A DNA stretch of 64,000 bases from Sporolactobacillus sp. STSJ-5 (GCF_024385605.1 NZ_JANFOJ010000012.1:33486-97485), one strand, 5' to 3'; shown: positions 18,953 through 28,961, counted from the first letter of the stretch. Numbers and translations: made by a program. Notes: generated by a model from the sequence alone, not told the origin.

Positions 18953-19522
18953 TTAATAGTATGGTGCCATCATCACATAGACAATGACTCCTGTTAAGCT
19001 TACATAAAGCCAGATTGGCATCGTCCAACGGACAATTCGCTTATGCTTCCCGATCTGCATGGTCCAACCCCACACGAGTGAGAGCAAGGCGAGCGGTACA
19101 ACAAATGCAGCCAGCGCGCTATGTGTAATCAGTATGAAAAAATAGATGGGACGAATGATACCCGAAGCGCCGTAGTGAGGAGGCGGCGCAAGATAGTGAA
19201 AAGATAAATAGGATACTAAGAAGAGCAATGTTGAAGTAAAGGCCGCGAGAATGAACCCACGATGCACGTTGATCTTCTTATTCTTAATTGCTACAAGTGC
19301 AGCGATGAGAAAAATAAAAGTAAAACTGTTAAAAATCGCGTTAAATCGTGGAAGCAGATAGACATCAAATCCGATGTGCCCCTTGTATCCGATAAACGGT
19401 GCAAAGAAAAGCAAGAGGATTAATACGTCAGCGACCACGGAAAAAGCAAGAATTGATACGACATAGCGTCTGTTGCTCTTCGCCTTGTCTTTGCTATTCT
19501 GCGATTCCATTGATTTCTGCAT
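18953..19522 (-). CDS. DUF420 membrane protein (YozB/CtaM family)
   Basis: The 189-residue product has several hydrophobic segments and the DUF420 blocks LPRFNAIFNSFTFIFL, NVHRGFILAAFTSTLLF and ITHSALAAFVVPLAL with conserved histidines. Family members (YozB; CtaM in Staphylococcus) are linked to maturation of haem-copper terminal oxidases. Such a role here would imply some respiratory capacity, which the window does not otherwise show. The start ATG 19522 follows AAGGAG; a second ATG four codons later is possible. Confidence 0.8.
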   Translation of the reverse strand: MQKSMESQNSKDKAKSNRRYVVSILAFSVVADVLILLLFFAPFIGYKGHIGFDVYLLPRFNAIFNSFTFIFLIAALVAIKNKKINVHRGFILAAFTSTLLFLVSYLSFHYLAPPPHYGASGIIRPIYFFILITHSALAAFVVPLALLSLVWGWTMQIGKHKRIVRWTMPIWLYVSLTGVIVYVMMAPYY

Positions 19523-19620
19523 AGCTAGGCAACTCCTTTTGTCATAAAACAGACACATTTACTTAATCATAGGAGAGAAGCAAAGAGGAATCAAGGAAAA
19601 AGTTCAGATGAAGCAAAACC

Positions 19621-20280
19621 TTAATCTTCCGATGGTGATGCATTTTTGTCAGCACGTAGCAAATGTTCTGTGATTGATTTAATTCGCGTGTGCGAGGTGA
19701 TTTCTTCTTCAATCATTTCTTTAAGAATTACATGGATGAAATAACGAACCGATGCCATATCGCTGAACTGAATGATTGAAGTGAGTGCTTCTTTGTAAAT
19801 TTGGAAAAATAAGGGCTCAGGATTTCCTTTTTGAATTTCTCCATAAGCTTCATACAGCAAATCTATTTTATCTGCTACTGCAAGGATTCGTCCTTCCAAA
19901 GACCGGTCCTTGCCTTCCTTAAATCGTGCCTCGTAAACTTGGCGGAATTGCTTGGGAAATTCTTTATCCAGATATTCCTGTGTCATGGACCCTTCAACTT
20001 GAGAGAAGAGCTCTCGAAGTTTGGGCAATGCATACTTTACCGGTGTTTTAATATCGCCAGTAAACAATTCAGAATAATCATGGTTGATTGCCTTTTCATA
20101 GACCGTTTTCCAATCCACATCTTGTCCGTCCTCGGCTTCAACTGTTGCTAGGAACTGCACAATGGTGGCTACTTTAAATGAGTGACTGGCAACGGAGTGT
20201 TCTTGGTATTTAAAAACGCCTGGACAGCGGTAAATGCCTTCCAGGTCAGATAAGCTTTGAAAGTATTTATGAATGCCCAT
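19621..20280 (-). CDS. HD-domain 5'-deoxynucleotidase, YfbR-like
   Basis: This 219-residue metal-dependent phosphohydrolase shows the YfbR pattern: HSVASHSF near residues 28-34, the HD pair NHDYSELFTGDIKTPVKY (His67-Asp68), and a distal ADKIDLL aspartate. YfbR enzymes remove phosphate from deoxynucleoside 5'-monophosphates and so adjust dNTP pools; that activity is inferred here. The start ATG follows GGGAGGAG. It is transcribed alone or with the flanking minus-strand genes. Confidence 0.82.
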   Translation of the reverse strand: MGIHKYFQSLSDLEGIYRCPGVFKYQEHSVASHSFKVATIVQFLATVEAEDGQDVDWKTVYEKAINHDYSELFTGDIKTPVKYALPKLRELFSQVEGSMTQEYLDKEFPKQFRQVYEARFKEGKDRSLEGRILAVADKIDLLYEAYGEIQKGNPEPLFFQIYKEALTSIIQFSDMASVRYFIHVILKEMIEEEITSHTRIKSITEHLLRADKNASPSED

Positions 20281-20333
20281 AAATGTCTCCTCCCGCTTAG
20301 TAACTATTTGATTTGTAAGCTCTGGTTAACTGC

Positions 20334-20810
20334 TTAGTATCCGACAACTTCCCGTTCTTTTGCATTCAAACCGGTGGTAAACCGTATCAATTCCTTGATG
20401 CTGAGCAGCGGCATTTCTTTATCCTGAAATGCAACAGTCTTCGTGATCAGACCGTAGGGATTTGTCGCATCTTTTGTCGCATCGGCCAATTGTCCGGGTT
20501 CGAAAGTAAACGTATCGCCGACCGCATCGATGCTCAGCGCTGCGGTCTCCGATCCTGAAACGCAGACAACGTATTTTTTATCTTTATTCGAGAACGGATT
20601 CTCTGATGCATGAAAAGCGAGGTTTAATGAAAGAACGGGAATAATTGATCCTCGCACGGAAATGAGTCCTGCAAAAAAAGAATGGGTAACCGGGACGGGC
20701 AGGATCTGGACTGGCTCAAGGATTTCCTGAATGTCTTTAATTAAAACACCAATTTCTTGAGCGCCAACAAATAATGAAATACCTATACAGTCTTCTGAAC
20801 TCATCACCAT
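20334..20810 (-). CDS. CheW-domain protein (orphan)
   Basis: The 158-residue product is essentially one CheW domain: EIGVLIKDIQEILEP, VPVTHSFFAGLISVRGSIIPVLSL and the C-terminal LLSIKELIRF. CheW couples chemoreceptors to CheA. No cheA, receptor or flagellar gene is in the window, so its partner must be encoded elsewhere, or it has been recruited to another pathway. I chose ATG 20810 because an earlier GTG overlaps the GAGGTGA ribosome site. Confidence 0.85.
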   Translation of the reverse strand: MVMSSEDCIGISLFVGAQEIGVLIKDIQEILEPVQILPVPVTHSFFAGLISVRGSIIPVLSLNLAFHASENPFSNKDKKYVVCVSGSETAALSIDAVGDTFTFEPGQLADATKDATNPYGLITKTVAFQDKEMPLLSIKELIRFTTGLNAKEREVVGY

Positions 20811-20927
20811 ATTGATCACCTCACTAAATTATTCTGTCTAGGCAAGGTCAATGATTATAACCTTCTAGTATCTATTTCGAACAGGATCAGAAATTACTTA
20901 ATACTATAAACGAAAAGTTCGTGCGCG

Positions 20928-21863
20928 TCATTTTTTTCCTAAATGAGGCACGGAATCCGGTTCGACTAATATTTGATCCTTATACCAGGGATTGATGTGG
21001 ATCAGGACTTCTTCCACATCGGGATAAGTACGAATCATTTTTGAACGAATAGCTTCGGTAAGGTCGTCGCCTTCTTGAATGGTATAAGAACCTGGGATTC
21101 GAATTTGTGCATCAATGAGCACTGCATTTCCATGTTCGCGTGCGCGTAAAATATCAATGACTTTGACCTCTGGAAATGAAAGGAAAACTTGACGATATTT
21201 CTCCTGTGCTTTTTCATCAACACTGCTTTCCATAAGCACATTGGTGGCTTGAATAATCATCACAATAGCAATTCTTAAAATCAGAATAGATACAACGATA
21301 CCTGCTACCGGATCGCCGTAATGTGTGTAGGGAAGATCAAAAACAGTCCCGATCCAGCCGATCCCGAGCCCAAGTGCTGCAGCAATTGATGCATAGATAT
21401 CGGCCAAGTGATCGGCAGCGGTTGCATGCAGACTCTTGCTGTGATAGCGATCAGCTCCCTTTTTTGTGTAAATATACAGCATCCACTTTGCCAAAGCAGA
21501 GAAAAGCGCAGCAGCAAATGCCCAGATGCTTACGGATGATATCGGTCCGAACAACGCTTTGACGGCCTCATACGTTAGAAATAATGCGGCAACGATCAGG
21601 ACAATAGAAATGAATGCGGTTGAAATGTCTTCTGCTTTTCCGTGTCCGTAAGGATGCTCCCGGTCGGCCGGGTGATTAGACAACTTCATAGAACCGATGG
21701 TGGCAATGGATGCAATAACGTCGCCTCCATTGTGCACGCCGTCAGCCACAAGAGCTGTACTATGGAAGATCAATCCGAAGATGATTTTTATTAGCGTTAG
21801 AAGCAGGTTGCTTACGAGACTGACCCATGCGGTTAGCAGGGCTTTTGGTCCTTCATAGGTCAT
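20928..21863 (-). CDS. Cation diffusion facilitator (metal/H+ antiporter)
   Basis: This 311-residue CDF protein has an N-terminal membrane domain with TM2 motif ADGVHNGGD (His44, Asp48), the loop HPADREHPYGHGKAED, TM5 motif ADHLADIYAS (Asp151, Asp155) and a C-terminal cytoplasmic domain. The DxxxD in TM5, where Zn2+ exporters usually have HxxxD, is compatible with Mn2+ or broader specificity but is not decisive. The start ATG follows AAGGAGTG. A hairpin in its leader may be an attenuator. Confidence 0.9.
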   Translation of the reverse strand: MTYEGPKALLTAWVSLVSNLLLTLIKIIFGLIFHSTALVADGVHNGGDVIASIATIGSMKLSNHPADREHPYGHGKAEDISTAFISIVLIVAALFLTYEAVKALFGPISSVSIWAFAAALFSALAKWMLYIYTKKGADRYHSKSLHATAADHLADIYASIAAALGLGIGWIGTVFDLPYTHYGDPVAGIVVSILILRIAIVMIIQATNVLMESSVDEKAQEKYRQVFLSFPEVKVIDILRAREHGNAVLIDAQIRIPGSYTIQEGDDLTEAIRSKMIRTYPDVEEVLIHINPWYKDQILVEPDSVPHLGKK

Positions 21864-21912
21864 AATGATTCACACTCCTTAAATTGTTTGCCCGAGGCAA
21901 GTCGGGAAACAG

Positions 21913-21943
21913 AAAAGGCAATCCGCAAGCGGACCGCCTTTTT
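21913..21943. terminator. Hairpin in the CDF gene leader
   Basis: AAGGC-TCCGC pairs with GCGGA-GCC, bounded by A and T runs on both sides, so it could terminate on either strand. It lies 50 bases upstream of the CDF start. It may be an attenuator for that gene. No recognisable yybP-ykoY (Mn2+) riboswitch consensus was found. Confidence 0.5.
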
Positions 21944-22337
21944 AAAAAAATTTATGTTCACTGTTAATGTATTCATGATGGTACCAACTCTCGTTGATAA
22001 AATTGGTCACTAATTATAGCAAGGAAAGCGAGGTTGAGCTTTTAAATAAAACGCTTTCTTTTTGTTTTAAGATAACATTATCAATTATAGAAGGTCTAAT
22101 GTAAATTGCAAGGAAAAGATCGCTCTTTCATTAAAAAGTGCTTTTGTATTATAATAAAAATTATGGTGTTGCCAAGTTGTGTTGGTGATAAAGAGGCAAA
22201 TTAACGCCTCCTTAAGCGGACTAGTAAAATCTTGATTAGCGAAAATTCCACTTAATCTTAGGCAAATGGCTCATCATGTTTGTAATACGGAATGCAGGTT
22301 AGATAATTCTGCACAGCCCAAGCTGAGAGGTGTCACT
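21944..22337. other. Divergent intergenic region CDF-yybS
   Basis: It has a TATAAT at 22150-22155 with a weak -35 (TTCATT, 22127-22132) pointing toward yybS, and a GAGGC/GCCTC hairpin near 22193-22210. No gene was recognised. Confidence 0.4.
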
Positions 22338-23285
22338 ATGAGTGATCGGAACGCTTTGCTTCGCGGAGCGCTTGCAACGATTTCATTATATTTGTTAATT
22401 GTTTTAACTTTTTTCTTGCCCTATGTGTCATTACTGACCATATGGCTTATTCCTCTGCCGCTCATGTTTCTAGCGGCTAAGGACGGCTGGAAACCTGCCT
22501 TGGGTGTTTTTGGGCTTGGACTTTTGTTTCTGGTCATCTTGGATCACTCGTTTTATTTGTTACTCCCACTCTTTTTCATGGTACTCGGAGTTGTAATTGG
22601 TTATATGGTTTATTTGAAAAAATCCGCTTTCGCACTTCTGTTGGCTGGAAGTTTGACCAACATTGCGGTATTAATTATCTGTCTGGCAGTGTCCGTGCTG
22701 GCTTTTCGCTTTAATCCGGCAACAGCGGTACAATCCGCTCTTAATGATTCATTTCAGCAAACCGTAACGCAAATGAAGCCGATGCTGAATCAGAGTACAG
22801 ATGAATTGATGACACAATACAAGCTGCTGAGCGGTACGCTTGTACATCTTACACCACTGGTCATTATCATTGCAGGAGTTTTTTACGCCTTGGTTGTTGA
22901 ATTAATCAGTCTGCCGATTTTGCGCAAACTGAAGGTTGAGGCGCCGCATTGGGTGCCGTTCCGCATGTGGCAGGTGCCGAGAAGCATTATCTGGCTCTAT
23001 TTAGCCGTATTGTTTATCGGATGGTTCGGAGGTGCAGATCAGACGGCACCGATTTATACAGCTGTACTTAATGTCGACTTTATCCTGCGTATTTTGCTTG
23101 CTGTTCAGGGATTCAGTCTTATTTTTTACTACACATATATGCGGAAATTCCCGCTGATAATTCCAATTACAGTGACTTTGTTGACGCTTATTTTTGGATT
23201 CTTGTTACTGCAATTGGTATGTATATTGGGTATAATTGATCTAGGTTTCAATCTTCGGAAAAGAATTGGCCAGAAGAAGCTGTAA
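22338..23285 (+). CDS. yybS: DUF2232 integral membrane protein YybS
   Basis: The 315-residue protein is mostly transmembrane, with about eight hydrophobic segments, and sits immediately upstream of gdpP, as YybS does in Bacillus. The ATG at 22338 follows GAGAGGTG; the 24-codon upstream extension is unsupported. Its function is unknown. The conserved yybS-yybT-rplI-dnaC order is the strongest evidence for the assignment. Confidence 0.85.
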   Translation: MSDRNALLRGALATISLYLLIVLTFFLPYVSLLTIWLIPLPLMFLAAKDGWKPALGVFGLGLLFLVILDHSFYLLLPLFFMVLGVVIGYMVYLKKSAFALLLAGSLTNIAVLIICLAVSVLAFRFNPATAVQSALNDSFQQTVTQMKPMLNQSTDELMTQYKLLSGTLVHLTPLVIIIAGVFYALVVELISLPILRKLKVEAPHWVPFRMWQVPRSIIWLYLAVLFIGWFGGADQTAPIYTAVLNVDFILRILLAVQGFSLIFYYTYMRKFPLIIPITVTLLTLIFGFLLLQLVCILGIIDLGFNLRKRIGQKKL

Positions 23286-23404
23286 GTAGTTTAATCACGA
23301 ACAGATACAGCCTTTTTTCTCAATAATAAAATGGTCAGGCTTATCTTTCAAAGCTGATTGATTCGTGTTGGGAATTGAAGTTACTCGCACGATGAGTACG
23401 GAAA

Positions 23405-25411
23405 ATGCGGCCTGTGGGAGCTGGAATAATCTTGGCAAACCAATTTAAACATCGTTGGCGCAGCGATTTGCTAATCGTAATCGGTCTGCTGTTTCTTCTG
23501 TTCCTCGTATTCATTGCCTTTTTAAATTGGCTGTTGGCTATTGCCGGACTTGTGCTTCTTGCCTTGTCCGTTTTGTGGTTTTTAATTAATGAGCGTCAAT
23601 TTGACAAGGAATTGATTCAGTATGCAGCGGGTTTGTCATACCGGTTGAAGAAGGTAGGCAATGAAGCTTTGCTTCATATGCCGATTGGTATTCTGCTGTA
23701 TGATGGGGGAGAACGTGTGCAGTGGTGCAACCCGTACTTGAATCAAATTACTGAAGAGGATGGAAATACGGCCATTGGTCGGCCATTAAATGAAATTGCC
23801 GAACCGCTAAGCAAATTAATCGCGTCTGATAAGGAATCAATGATCATTGCGTTAAATGAACGGCAATACCGCGTGCGTTTAAAACGGCAGGAGAAACTGC
23901 TTTACTTTACCGATATTACGGACATTCTGGAAATTAAGAAACACTATTACAATGAAAAAACGGTTCTCGCACTCATCTTCCTGGATAACTATGATGAAGT
24001 AACACAGGGCCTTGAAGATCAGGTGCGCAGCACGATTAATAATGAAACAACGACGATCATTAAGAACTGGGCATCAGAACATGGTATCTATCTCCGCCGT
24101 ACGGCTTCAGATCGATTTCTCGCGGTCATGAATGAACGATTGCTTCACTCTATAGAGGAACAGCATTTTTTAATTTTGGATAAAGTGCGAGAGATTACGG
24201 TTCCGCTCAGCCACATTCCTTTGACGTTGAGTATTGGTGTCGGAGCAGGCACGGTGTCGCTTGAGGATTTGGGAAGTTATGCTCAGTCAGCCTTGGACCT
24301 GGGGCTTGGACGCGGTGGTGATCAAGCAGTCATTAAACGTCCGGACGGTGATGTACGTTTCTACGGCGGTAAATCGAATCCGGTGGAAAAACGTACAAGA
24401 GTGCGCGCGCGTGTGATTTCACATGCATTGTCTGAGCTCATGCTGGAAAGCGATCAAGTCATGATTATGGGTCACCGTGCTCCGGATCTGGATTCAATCG
24501 GTTCGTGTATCGGCATCTTAAAGATCGCTCATGCGAATGGGCGGAGTGCCAAAATTATTATGGATCAAGCAAATAATGTTTCCGGTGTTTCGAAACTGCT
24601 TGAGGAATTGAAAAAACAAAAGAATCTATGGTCGAATCTCATCAGTGCTGATCAGGCAGCTGACCAAATAACGAAACGAACGCTTATGGTCATTGTTGAT
24701 ACGCATCGTCCGTCGATGGTCGTTAACTCACAGCTGCTCAGCAGCGTTCATCGTGTAGTGGTTATCGACCATCACCGCAGAGCTGAGGAGTTTATCAAGG
24801 ATCCAGTACTTGTCTACATGGAGCCGTATGCTTCGTCAACATCCGAACTGGTTACTGAGCTTCTTGAATATCAGCCCAATGAGCGTCCTTTGGATCTGAT
24901 TGAAGCGACAGCCATGCTCGGCGGCATTGCTGTTGATACGAAAAATTTTACACTTCGAACAGGTTTTCGAACATTCGATGCCGCTTCGTATTTGCGTGCG
25001 CATGGTGCGGACACAATCTTAGTGCAGAAGTTTCTTTGCGATGATTTGGACCAGTTCAATCAGCGTGCGGAATTAATTCGCAGAACACAGCTCTATAAAA
25101 CGAATATTGCAATTGCCGTGGGTAAAGATGATCAAGTCTATGATCAGGTACTTCTTGCACAAACGGCCGATACAATGTTGATGCTCGAAGGAATCCGTAC
25201 CTCGTTTGTCATTGGCAAACGAACCGATGGACAAATCGGCGTCAGTGCACGCTCACTTGGTGATTTGAATGTCCAGGTAATCATGGAGAGTATCGGCGGA
25301 GGCGGCCATTTGAACAATGCTGCGACACAGATGGCAGACACAACGATTGAAGAGGCGACCACTCGTGTCACTCACGCAATTGATCTGTATCTTGAAGGAG
25401 GTCTATCCTAA
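23405..25411 (+). CDS. gdpP: Cyclic-di-AMP phosphodiesterase GdpP
   Basis: GdpP hydrolyses c-di-AMP at the membrane. The protein has two N-terminal transmembrane helices, a PAS-like domain, a degenerate GGDEF domain (ASDRFLAVM; GRGGDQAVI), then a DHH domain (MGHRAPDLDSIGS; DHH at about residues 455-457) and DHHA1 (ESIGGGGHLNNAA). The start is uncertain: ATG 23405 has little ribosome-site support, while TTG 23432 is preceded by GGGAG. It ends directly at rplI, so co-transcription is likely. Confidence 0.95.
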   Translation: MRPVGAGIILANQFKHRWRSDLLIVIGLLFLLFLVFIAFLNWLLAIAGLVLLALSVLWFLINERQFDKELIQYAAGLSYRLKKVGNEALLHMPIGILLYDGGERVQWCNPYLNQITEEDGNTAIGRPLNEIAEPLSKLIASDKESMIIALNERQYRVRLKRQEKLLYFTDITDILEIKKHYYNEKTVLALIFLDNYDEVTQGLEDQVRSTINNETTTIIKNWASEHGIYLRRTASDRFLAVMNERLLHSIEEQHFLILDKVREITVPLSHIPLTLSIGVGAGTVSLEDLGSYAQSALDLGLGRGGDQAVIKRPDGDVRFYGGKSNPVEKRTRVRARVISHALSELMLESDQVMIMGHRAPDLDSIGSCIGILKIAHANGRSAKIIMDQANNVSGVSKLLEELKKQKNLWSNLISADQAADQITKRTLMVIVDTHRPSMVVNSQLLSSVHRVVVIDHHRRAEEFIKDPVLVYMEPYASSTSELVTELLEYQPNERPLDLIEATAMLGGIAVDTKNFTLRTGFRTFDAASYLRAHGADTILVQKFLCDDLDQFNQRAELIRRTQLYKTNIAIAVGKDDQVYDQVLLAQTADTMLMLEGIRTSFVIGKRTDGQIGVSARSLGDLNVQVIMESIGGGGHLNNAATQMADTTIEEATTRVTHAIDLYLEGGLS

Positions 25412-25855
25412 ATGAAAGTTATTTTTCTGAAAGATGTAAAGGGAAAAGGAAAAGCAGGGGAAATCAAGGATGTATCAGAAGGTTATGCCCGTAACTATCT
25501 GTTGCCAAAGAAAGTGGCAGTAGAAGCAAATAAGGGCAGCATGAGTCAATTGGAAGCGCAAAAGAAGAAGCGCCAAGAAGTTGAGGAAAATGAGCGCCTT
25601 GAAGCGATCGCGCTGAAAGAAAAAATTGAAAACATGACGATCGAGATGAAAGCAAAATCCGGAGAAGGCGGCCGACTGTTTGGCTCAATTACCAGTAAAC
25701 AAATCGCGCAATCTCTTAAAAAAGCGAAGATTTCTATTGATAAACGGAAAATTGATTTACCGGAACCGATTCGCAGCTTAGGTTATACAGATGTTCCATT
25801 GAAGCTGCATCCGCAGGTTTCAGCAAAGGTTAAAGTACATGTAACAGAAGAATGA
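25412..25855 (+). CDS. rplI: 50S ribosomal protein L9
   Basis: The 147-residue L9 begins [33 protein letters not shown] (the RNA-binding N-domain), followed by the long connecting helix and the C-domain ([14 protein letters not shown]). It starts on the base after the gdpP stop codon, and GGAGG lies within the end of gdpP. A terminator follows. Confidence 0.97.
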   Translation: MKVIFLKDVKGKGKAGEIKDVSEGYARNYLLPKKVAVEANKGSMSQLEAQKKKRQEVEENERLEAIALKEKIENMTIEMKAKSGEGGRLFGSITSKQIAQSLKKAKISIDKRKIDLPEPIRSLGYTDVPLKLHPQVSAKVKVHVTEE

Positions 25856-25863
25856 AAAATTCT

Positions 25864-25898
25864 ATCCGCCCGGTGCCGGCGCACCTCGGCGGATTTTA
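25864..25898 (+). terminator. Probable terminator after rplI
   Basis: ATCCGCC (25864-25870) pairs with GGCGGAT (25888-25894), then TTTT. The loop is GC-rich and may extend the stem. Confidence 0.65.
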
Positions 25899-26090
25899 AC
25901 GGTTTGGTCTTATTAAAGGATTATGCAGCTTGTCATTATTTATTGGCTTATCCGTGAAAAGGGATTTTCGCGCCTTTCAAACTGTTGAAAAGTTTGTCGA
26001 TTTGATGCAGCAAGTTCTTAACCGTTGTTATCAAAAAAGCGGTAAGCGGAGCGGCCAATAAAATATCAATGTTTTAGAAGGAGGGGCGAT

Positions 26091-27461
26091 ATGAGCGATT
26101 TATTTGCTGACCGGATTCCCCCGCACAATATGGAAGCGGAGCAAGCGGTGCTCGGTGCAATTTTTCTTGAGCCTTCAACGGTGATTACTGCTTCTGAGCT
26201 ACTTGTTCCGGACGACTTTTACCGGACAAGCCACCAGCTTATTTTCTCGGTGATGCTGGATCTTTCAGAACGGAACGAACCGGTCGATGTGGTCACAGTA
26301 ACGAATGCACTTCAGAATTCAAAGCGGCTTGAGGAGATCGGCGGGGTATCTTATTTGGCGGAGCTGGCAGGATCTGCACCGACAGCTGCCAACATTGAGT
26401 ATTACTGCTCCATTGTTTCTGAAAAAGCAACACTTCGCCGTTTGATACGAACAGCAACACAAATTGTTTCCGATGGCTATACGCGTGATGATGGTGTCGA
26501 GGGCATTCTAGATGATGCAGAACGGAAAATACTTGAAGTAGCTGAGCGAAAGCGGAATGGTGAATTTCAATCGATCAAGGATGTGCTGATTGAAACCTAT
26601 GACAATATTGAAATGCTGCAAAAACGCAAGGATGATGTCACCGGCACACCAACCGGCTTTCTTGAACTTGACCGGATGACCGCAGGCTTCCAAAAAAGCG
26701 ATCTTGTTATTGTCGCCGCTCGTCCCTCTGTAGGTAAGACAGCCTTTGCTCTTAATATTGCGCAGAATGTTGCCATTAAAAACGAGGCAAATGTCGCGAT
26801 TTTCAGTTTGGAAATGGGAGCAAAACAACTGGCAATGCGTATGTTGTGCGCAGAAGGGAATATTAATGCTCAGAAGCTGCGAACAGGCAGCTTGGAGGAT
26901 GAAGATTGGCAAAAGCTGACGTATGCAATGGGCAGCCTGTCACGTGCGGGTATTTACATTGACGATTCTCCGGGTATTCGTGTCAACGATATCCGTTCCA
27001 AATGCCGAAGACTGAAGCAGGAAAAAGGTCTGGATATGGTGATGATTGACTACCTGCAGCTGATCATGGGTTCCGGCGGCGGTCAAAGACAAGAGAATCG
27101 TCAGCAAGAAGTATCCGAAATTTCGCGAACACTAAAAGCAATGGCAAGAGAACTGGATGTACCGGTTATTGCGCTCTCGCAGCTGTCGCGTGGTGTGGAA
27201 GCGCGTCAAGATAAACGTCCGATGATGAGCGATATCCGCGAATCCGGAAGTATTGAACAGGATGCTGATGTTGTTGCGTTCCTATATCGTGATGATTACT
27301 ACAATAAAGAAAGCGAAAAGCAGAACATAATAGAAATCATTATTGCTAAGCAGCGTAATGGTCCGGTAGGTACCGTCGAACTGGCTTTTGTTAAAGAATA
27401 CAGTAAATTCGTCAATATTGATCGGAAACACAGTGATGATGATATACCAAGAGGCGCATAA
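26091..27461 (+). CDS. dnaC: Replicative DNA helicase (DnaB family; DnaC in Bacillus)
   Basis: This 456-residue hexameric helicase has the N-terminal DnaB domain (PPHNMEAEQAVLGAIFL), a linker helix, and a RecA-like domain with Walker A ARPSVGKT (Lys216), SLEMGAKQLAMRML, MIDYLQLI (Walker B) and SDIRESGSIEQDADVV. There is no intein. The start ATG follows GGAGGGGCGAT. It lies between rplI and purA, the Bacillus arrangement. Confidence 0.97.
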   Translation: MSDLFADRIPPHNMEAEQAVLGAIFLEPSTVITASELLVPDDFYRTSHQLIFSVMLDLSERNEPVDVVTVTNALQNSKRLEEIGGVSYLAELAGSAPTAANIEYYCSIVSEKATLRRLIRTATQIVSDGYTRDDGVEGILDDAERKILEVAERKRNGEFQSIKDVLIETYDNIEMLQKRKDDVTGTPTGFLELDRMTAGFQKSDLVIVAARPSVGKTAFALNIAQNVAIKNEANVAIFSLEMGAKQLAMRMLCAEGNINAQKLRTGSLEDEDWQKLTYAMGSLSRAGIYIDDSPGIRVNDIRSKCRRLKQEKGLDMVMIDYLQLIMGSGGGQRQENRQQEVSEISRTLKAMARELDVPVIALSQLSRGVEARQDKRPMMSDIRESGSIEQDADVVAFLYRDDYYNKESEKQNIIEIIIAKQRNGPVGTVELAFVKEYSKFVNIDRKHSDDDIPRGA

Positions 27462-27478
27462 TGGTTTTCTACATGTTC

Positions 27479-27555
27479 TAATCCGAACAATTAATAAAAC
27501 GGAGCTCGAAATGTTCGTCTCCTCATTGACTTTTAAAACTAATTCCTGTTAGACT
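27479..27555 (+). promoter_or_regulatory. PurR boxes and promoter of purA
   Basis: TAATCCGAACAAT (27479-27491) fits the PurBox consensus AWWWCCGAACWWT at all but the first base. An inverted, weaker box (AATGTTCG) lies at 27510-27517. They stand directly upstream of a promoter candidate, TTGACT (27526-27531) and TAGACT (27550-27555), with an 18-base spacer. PurR repression relieved by PRPP is the expected control. Confidence 0.7.
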
Positions 27556-27611
27556 TAATAGTGGCTTTAGTGAACTAAAATATTATTTTGTAGAAGTTGG
27601 GGGCTAAGTGA

Positions 27612-28898
27612 ATGTCTTCTGTTGTTGTTGTTGGCGCACAGTGGGGCGATGAAGGGAAAGGAAAGATTACCGACTACCTTTCTGAGAACTCGGAAGTAGT
27701 TTCACGCTATCAAGGCGGAGATAATGCCGGGCATACAATCGTCTGGAACGGCAAGACGTACAAATTACGATTAATGCCATCAGGAATTCTTTATAAAGAA
27801 AAGATCTGTGTTCTTGGGAACGGAATGGTTGTCAATCCTAAGTCCCTGTGCAGAGAATTGGACTACATGAAGGAGAGCGGTGTGAGCACGGATAATTTGC
27901 GTATCAGCAACCGTGCCCATGTGATCCTCCCTTATCACTTGAAGCTGGATATGCTTGAAGAAGAAAACAAGGGTGCGTCCAAGATCGGTACAACGCAGAA
28001 GGGCATTGGTCCTGCTTATATGGATAAAGCGGCGCGTGTCGGCATCCGGATGGCTGATCTTCTGGAGCCGGAGACCTTCCGAGCGAAGTTGGCGAAAAAT
28101 CTAAGAGAGAAAAATCGACTTCTTGAGAAGTTCTATGATACCGAAGGCTTCAATATTGATGATATTTATGATGAATACATTGGATACGGAGAACGCTTGA
28201 GACCTCTCGTGTGCGATACTTCTGTCGTTTTGAACGATGCACTTGATGCCGGTAAACGCGTCCTGTTTGAAGGCGCACAAGGATGCATGCTGGATATTGA
28301 TCAAGGCACGTATCCATTCGTCACCTCCTCCAATCCGGTAGCCGGTGGCGTCACGATTGGCGCTGGTGTTGGTCCATCAAAAATTAATCACGTTGTCGGT
28401 TGTGCGAAAGCATACACAACTCGTGTCGGGGACGGTCCGTTTCCAACAGAACTTACCGATGCAATTGGTGATCAGATTCGTGAAGTCGGTCATGAATATG
28501 GAACAGTAACCGGACGTGCACGCCGTGTCGGCTGGTTTGACAGCGTAGTCGTTCGTCATTCGCGCCGTGTCAGCGGTCTGACGGATCTCTCGCTGAATTG
28601 TGTGGACGTCCTCACCGGACTCGAAACGGTAAAAATTTGCAAAGCTTATAAATATAAGGGAAAACTGATTGAAGAATTCCCGGCCAGTTTAAATGTTCTT
28701 GCTGAATGCGAACCGATTTACGAAGAAATGCCTGGTTGGAAAGAAGATATTACCGGAGCAAAATCGCTTTCTGATCTTCCTCCAAATGCTCGTCACTATA
28801 TTGAACGGATTGCACAGTTAACTCAGGTTGGTCTGTCACTGTTCTCTGTCGGTCCGGACCGTACGCAAACCATTGAAGTGCGCAATCCCTTCCGCTAA
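27612..28898 (+). CDS. purA: Adenylosuccinate synthetase
   Basis: PurA makes adenylosuccinate from IMP, aspartate and GTP in AMP synthesis. The 428-residue protein begins with [16 protein letters not shown] and has [42 protein letters not shown] and the [10 protein letters not shown] block. All catalytic motifs are intact. It is monocistronic by appearance: its own promoter and PurBoxes precede it and a terminator follows. Confidence 0.98.
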   Translation: MSSVVVVGAQWGDEGKGKITDYLSENSEVVSRYQGGDNAGHTIVWNGKTYKLRLMPSGILYKEKICVLGNGMVVNPKSLCRELDYMKESGVSTDNLRISNRAHVILPYHLKLDMLEEENKGASKIGTTQKGIGPAYMDKAARVGIRMADLLEPETFRAKLAKNLREKNRLLEKFYDTEGFNIDDIYDEYIGYGERLRPLVCDTSVVLNDALDAGKRVLFEGAQGCMLDIDQGTYPFVTSSNPVAGGVTIGAGVGPSKINHVVGCAKAYTTRVGDGPFPTELTDAIGDQIREVGHEYGTVTGRARRVGWFDSVVVRHSRRVSGLTDLSLNCVDVLTGLETVKICKAYKYKGKLIEEFPASLNVLAECEPIYEEMPGWKEDITGAKSLSDLPPNARHYIERIAQLTQVGLSLFSVGPDRTQTIEVRNPFR

Positions 28899-28924
28899 TC
28901 TAAAAATTAATGGAATAAAAGTTG

Positions 28925-28961
28925 ATGTCATGGCCATCCTTAAAGAGGCTGTGGCATTTTT
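28925..28961 (+). terminator. Terminator after purA
   Basis: ATGTCATGGCC (28925-28935) pairs with GGCTGTGGCAT (28947-28957) with G-U wobbles, then TTTTT. Confidence 0.65.

Noticed and set aside
21864..22337. Possible yybP-ykoY (Mn2+) riboswitch beside the CDF gene
   Set aside because: The conserved riboswitch core sequences were not found on either strand; only a hairpin is supported.
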